Of a stretch of DNA of 6,375 nucleotides, positions 4,785 to 6,375 are shown piece by piece. The stretch comes from Acetobacteraceae bacterium (GTDB lineage Bacteria; Pseudomonadota; Alphaproteobacteria; Acetobacterales; Acetobacteraceae). Numbering within the stretch: position 1 is the first letter of the stretch; every line of letters begins with the position of its first letter. The position numbers were made by a program, and so were the translations under genes. The stretch spans positions 1 through 6,375 of the forward strand of contig JANXRT010000033.1 of NCBI GenBank assembly GCA_025356735.1, in the 5' to 3' direction. Under the pieces are notes generated by a model. It was not told where the DNA came from, ran no database searches, and saw nothing but the letters and a program-made list of their open reading frames with translations.

Positions 4785-6375
4785 CTATTCGGCCGCAGCG
4801 ACGGACAGCGTCTGCTCGGCGCGCAGATCGGTCAGCGCGCGGCGATAATCCTTCGGCGTGATCTTGACGAAGTGGCCGAGCGTAGTTTGCCAGTCATCCA
4901 ATAATGCCCGGGCACGGGCGCTGCTGGTGAACAGCAGATGGCGCTCGATCAGGATGCGCAGCCGTTCGGCGTCGTATTGCAACGGGTCGCCCATACCGCT
5001 GTCGGCGACCGAGACCGAGCGCTGGCGCGGTCGTTCGGCGTCGTCGCCCAAGGAGCCGTTGGCAGCGATCGGCTCCAGATCGACCATGGCCAGGTTGCAA
5101 AGCTGGTTGAACCGTCCTTCGGGATCATAGACATAGGCGATGCCGCCCGACATGCCGGCGGCGAAGTTGCGGCCGGTGGCGCCGAGCACGGCAACCACCC
5201 CGCCGGTCAGGTATTCGCAGCCATGGTCGCCGGTGCCCTCGACCACCGCGACGGCGCCGGAGTTGCGCACCGCGAAGCGCTCGCCGGCGACGCCCTCAAA
5301 ATAGGCCTCGCCCGCAACCGCGCCGTAAAGCACCGTGTTGCCAACGATGATGTTCTCGGCCGGATCGAGGCCCGATTGCGGCTGGCGCACCACCACCCGG
5401 CCACCGGAGAGGCCTTTGCCGACGTAGTCGTTGCCGTCGCCGGTCAGCTCGAGCGACACGCCGCGCGCCAGGAACGCGCCAAAACTCTGGCCGGCGGTGC
5501 CGTTGAAGCGGATCGCAATGGTGTCTTCCGGCAGCCCGGCATGGCCGTATTTGCGCGCGATCTCGCCCGACAGCATGGCGCCGACGGTGCGGTTGACGTT
5601 GCGGATGTCGCGCTCCATGCGCACCGGCGTGCCGTTCTCGATCGCATCCTGGGCGGCGGCGATGATGCCGTTATCCATCGCGTCCTCAAGATGATGGTCC
5701 TGGCGTTCGCTGTTGTGGGTGGCAATGCCGGGAACGCGGGGGGCGAGATAGAGGATTTTCGACAGATCGACGCCGCTGGCCTTCCAGTGGCCGAGCACGC
5801 GGCGCGTGTCCAGCCGCTCGACGGCACCGACCATGTCGACGAAACGTCGGAATCCGAGTTGCGCCATCAGTTCTCGGACTTCCTCGGCGACAAAGAAGAA
5901 ATAGTTGATGATGTGTTCGGGTTGGCCGGTGAATCTCTTTCGTAGTACCGGGTCCTGGGTCGCGACGCCGACCGGACAGGTGTTCAGGTGGCACTTGCGC
6001 ATCATGATGCAGCCGGCGGCGATCAGCGGGCCGGTGGCGAAGCCGAATTCCTCGGCACCCAGCAACGCGCCGACGACAACGTCCCGCCCGGTGCGCAGGC
6101 CGCCATCGACCTGCACCGCGATCCGCCCGCGCAGGCCGTTGAGCACGAGGGTCTGCTGGGTCTCGGCCAGCCCGATTTCCCAAGGCGACCCGGCATGGGT
6201 CAGCGAGGTCAGCGGGCTGGCGCCGGTGCCGCCCTCGAAACCGGAGATCGTCACGTGGTCGGCGCGCGCCTTGGCAACGCCGGCAGCGACGGTGCCGACG
6301 CCGACCTCGGAAACCAGTTTCACCGAGATACGGGCACGGGAGTTGGCGTTCTTCAGGTCGTGGATGAGCTGCGCC
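4785..6375 (-). CDS. gltB: Glutamate synthase large/alpha subunit, C-terminal part (gene runs off the window edge)
   Basis: The last 529 residues of GltB; family members are about 1,500 residues, so roughly the first two thirds lie beyond the right edge. The frame is open to the edge (AQLIHDLKNANSRARIS precedes KLVSEVGVG), so GTG 6321-6323 is an internal valine and not a start. The visible part begins in the FMN-binding synthase barrel, with GFEGGTGASPL and QVDGGLRTGRD. The 3Fe-4S cysteines follow in CIMMRKCHLNTCPVG (fragment residues 122, 128, 133). The C-terminal GXGXG beta-helix domain lies at about fragment residues 235-450, with repeated glycine patterns such as GDGNDYVGKGLSGG, GNTVLYGAVAGEAYFEG and GDHGCEYLTGG. 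The protein ends in a helical tail with FVKITPKDYRRAL. The glutaminase domain is outside the window. The stop is TAG at 4785-4787, followed 7 nt later by gltD. I see no frameshift or missing key residue in the visible part. Confidence 0.97.
   Translation of the reverse strand, partial: AQLIHDLKNANSRARISVKLVSEVGVGTVAAGVAKARADHVTISGFEGGTGASPLTSLTHAGSPWEIGLAETQQTLVLNGLRGRIAVQVDGGLRTGRDVVVGALLGAEEFGFATGPLIAAGCIMMRKCHLNTCPVGVATQDPVLRKRFTGQPEHIINYFFFVAEEVRELMAQLGFRRFVDMVGAVERLDTRRVLGHWKASGVDLSKILYLAPRVPGIATHNSERQDHHLEDAMDNGIIAAAQDAIENGTPVRMERDIRNVNRTVGAMLSGEIARKYGHAGLPEDTIAIRFNGTAGQSFGAFLARGVSLELTGDGNDYVGKGLSGGRVVVRQPQSGLDPAENIIVGNTVLYGAVAGEAYFEGVAGERFAVRNSGAVAVVEGTGDHGCEYLTGGVVAVLGATGRNFAAGMSGGIAYVYDPEGRFNQLCNLAMVDLEPIAANGSLGDDAERPRQRSVSVADSGMGDPLQYDAERLRILIERHLLFTSSARARALLDDWQTTLGHFVKITPKDYRRALTDLRAEQTLSVAAAE

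Noticed and set aside
3530..4861. A 443-codon plus-strand frame opposite gltD
   Set aside because: It is codon-aligned with gltD and open for the same composition reason. The translation matches no family, and gltD is unmistakable.
4938..5945. A 335-codon plus-strand frame opposite gltB
   Set aside because: It is an antisense mirror of the gltB codons with no domain and no ribosome-binding site worth noting.
6321..6323. GTG as a start codon for a 512-residue protein
   Set aside because: The frame continues upstream to the window edge with typical GltB sequence (LIHDLKNANSRARIS), so this is an internal valine codon.

Overview
The window is GC-rich (hand-counted coding lines run at about 58-77% GC) and densely packed, with bacterial operon spacing. 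The most diagnostic genes are the end of gltB and all of gltD, the NADPH-type glutamate synthase pair. Together with the base composition they suggest an alphaproteobacterium, but this is an inference from protein style and not a taxonomic assignment.

Left part, plus strand (about 179-2131): a two-gene cluster. A TIM-barrel amidohydrolase of the Amidohydro_2/COG3618 type is followed 9 nt later by a 3-hydroxyisobutyrate-dehydrogenase-like beta-hydroxyacid dehydrogenase. They look co-transcribed and fit a small catabolic step in which a lactone or carboxylate is hydrolysed and a hydroxyacid oxidised. The substrate cannot be read from the sequence. The 178-nt leader is AT-richer (about 52% GC) and holds a perfect 7-bp inverted repeat.

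Middle, plus strand (2132-2773): a short AT-rich gap (43% GC over 2161-2220) leads into a compact type II toxin-antitoxin pair. A ribbon-helix-helix antitoxin overlaps a RelE/ParE-fold toxin by 13 nt. A 7-bp inverted repeat, TGTTCCT-N11-AGGAACA, sits over the antitoxin ribosome-binding site and is a plausible autoregulatory operator.

Right part, minus strand (2767-6375): gltB (3' part only, running off the right edge), gltD, and a glyoxalase/extradiol-dioxygenase-fold (VOC) enzyme, spaced 7 and 40 nt apart and apparently one transcription unit. GltB and GltD together make glutamate from glutamine and 2-oxoglutarate. The VOC gene has its own strong Shine-Dalgarno sequence, and its role in the unit is unknown. 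Its 3' end overlaps the toxin gene by 7 nt on the opposite strand, so the two halves of the window converge with no room for a terminator between them.

I see no transposase, integrase, CRISPR array, tRNA or rRNA. The window is mostly ordinary metabolism with one toxin-antitoxin module. I found no convincing evidence of an undescribed multi-gene system.
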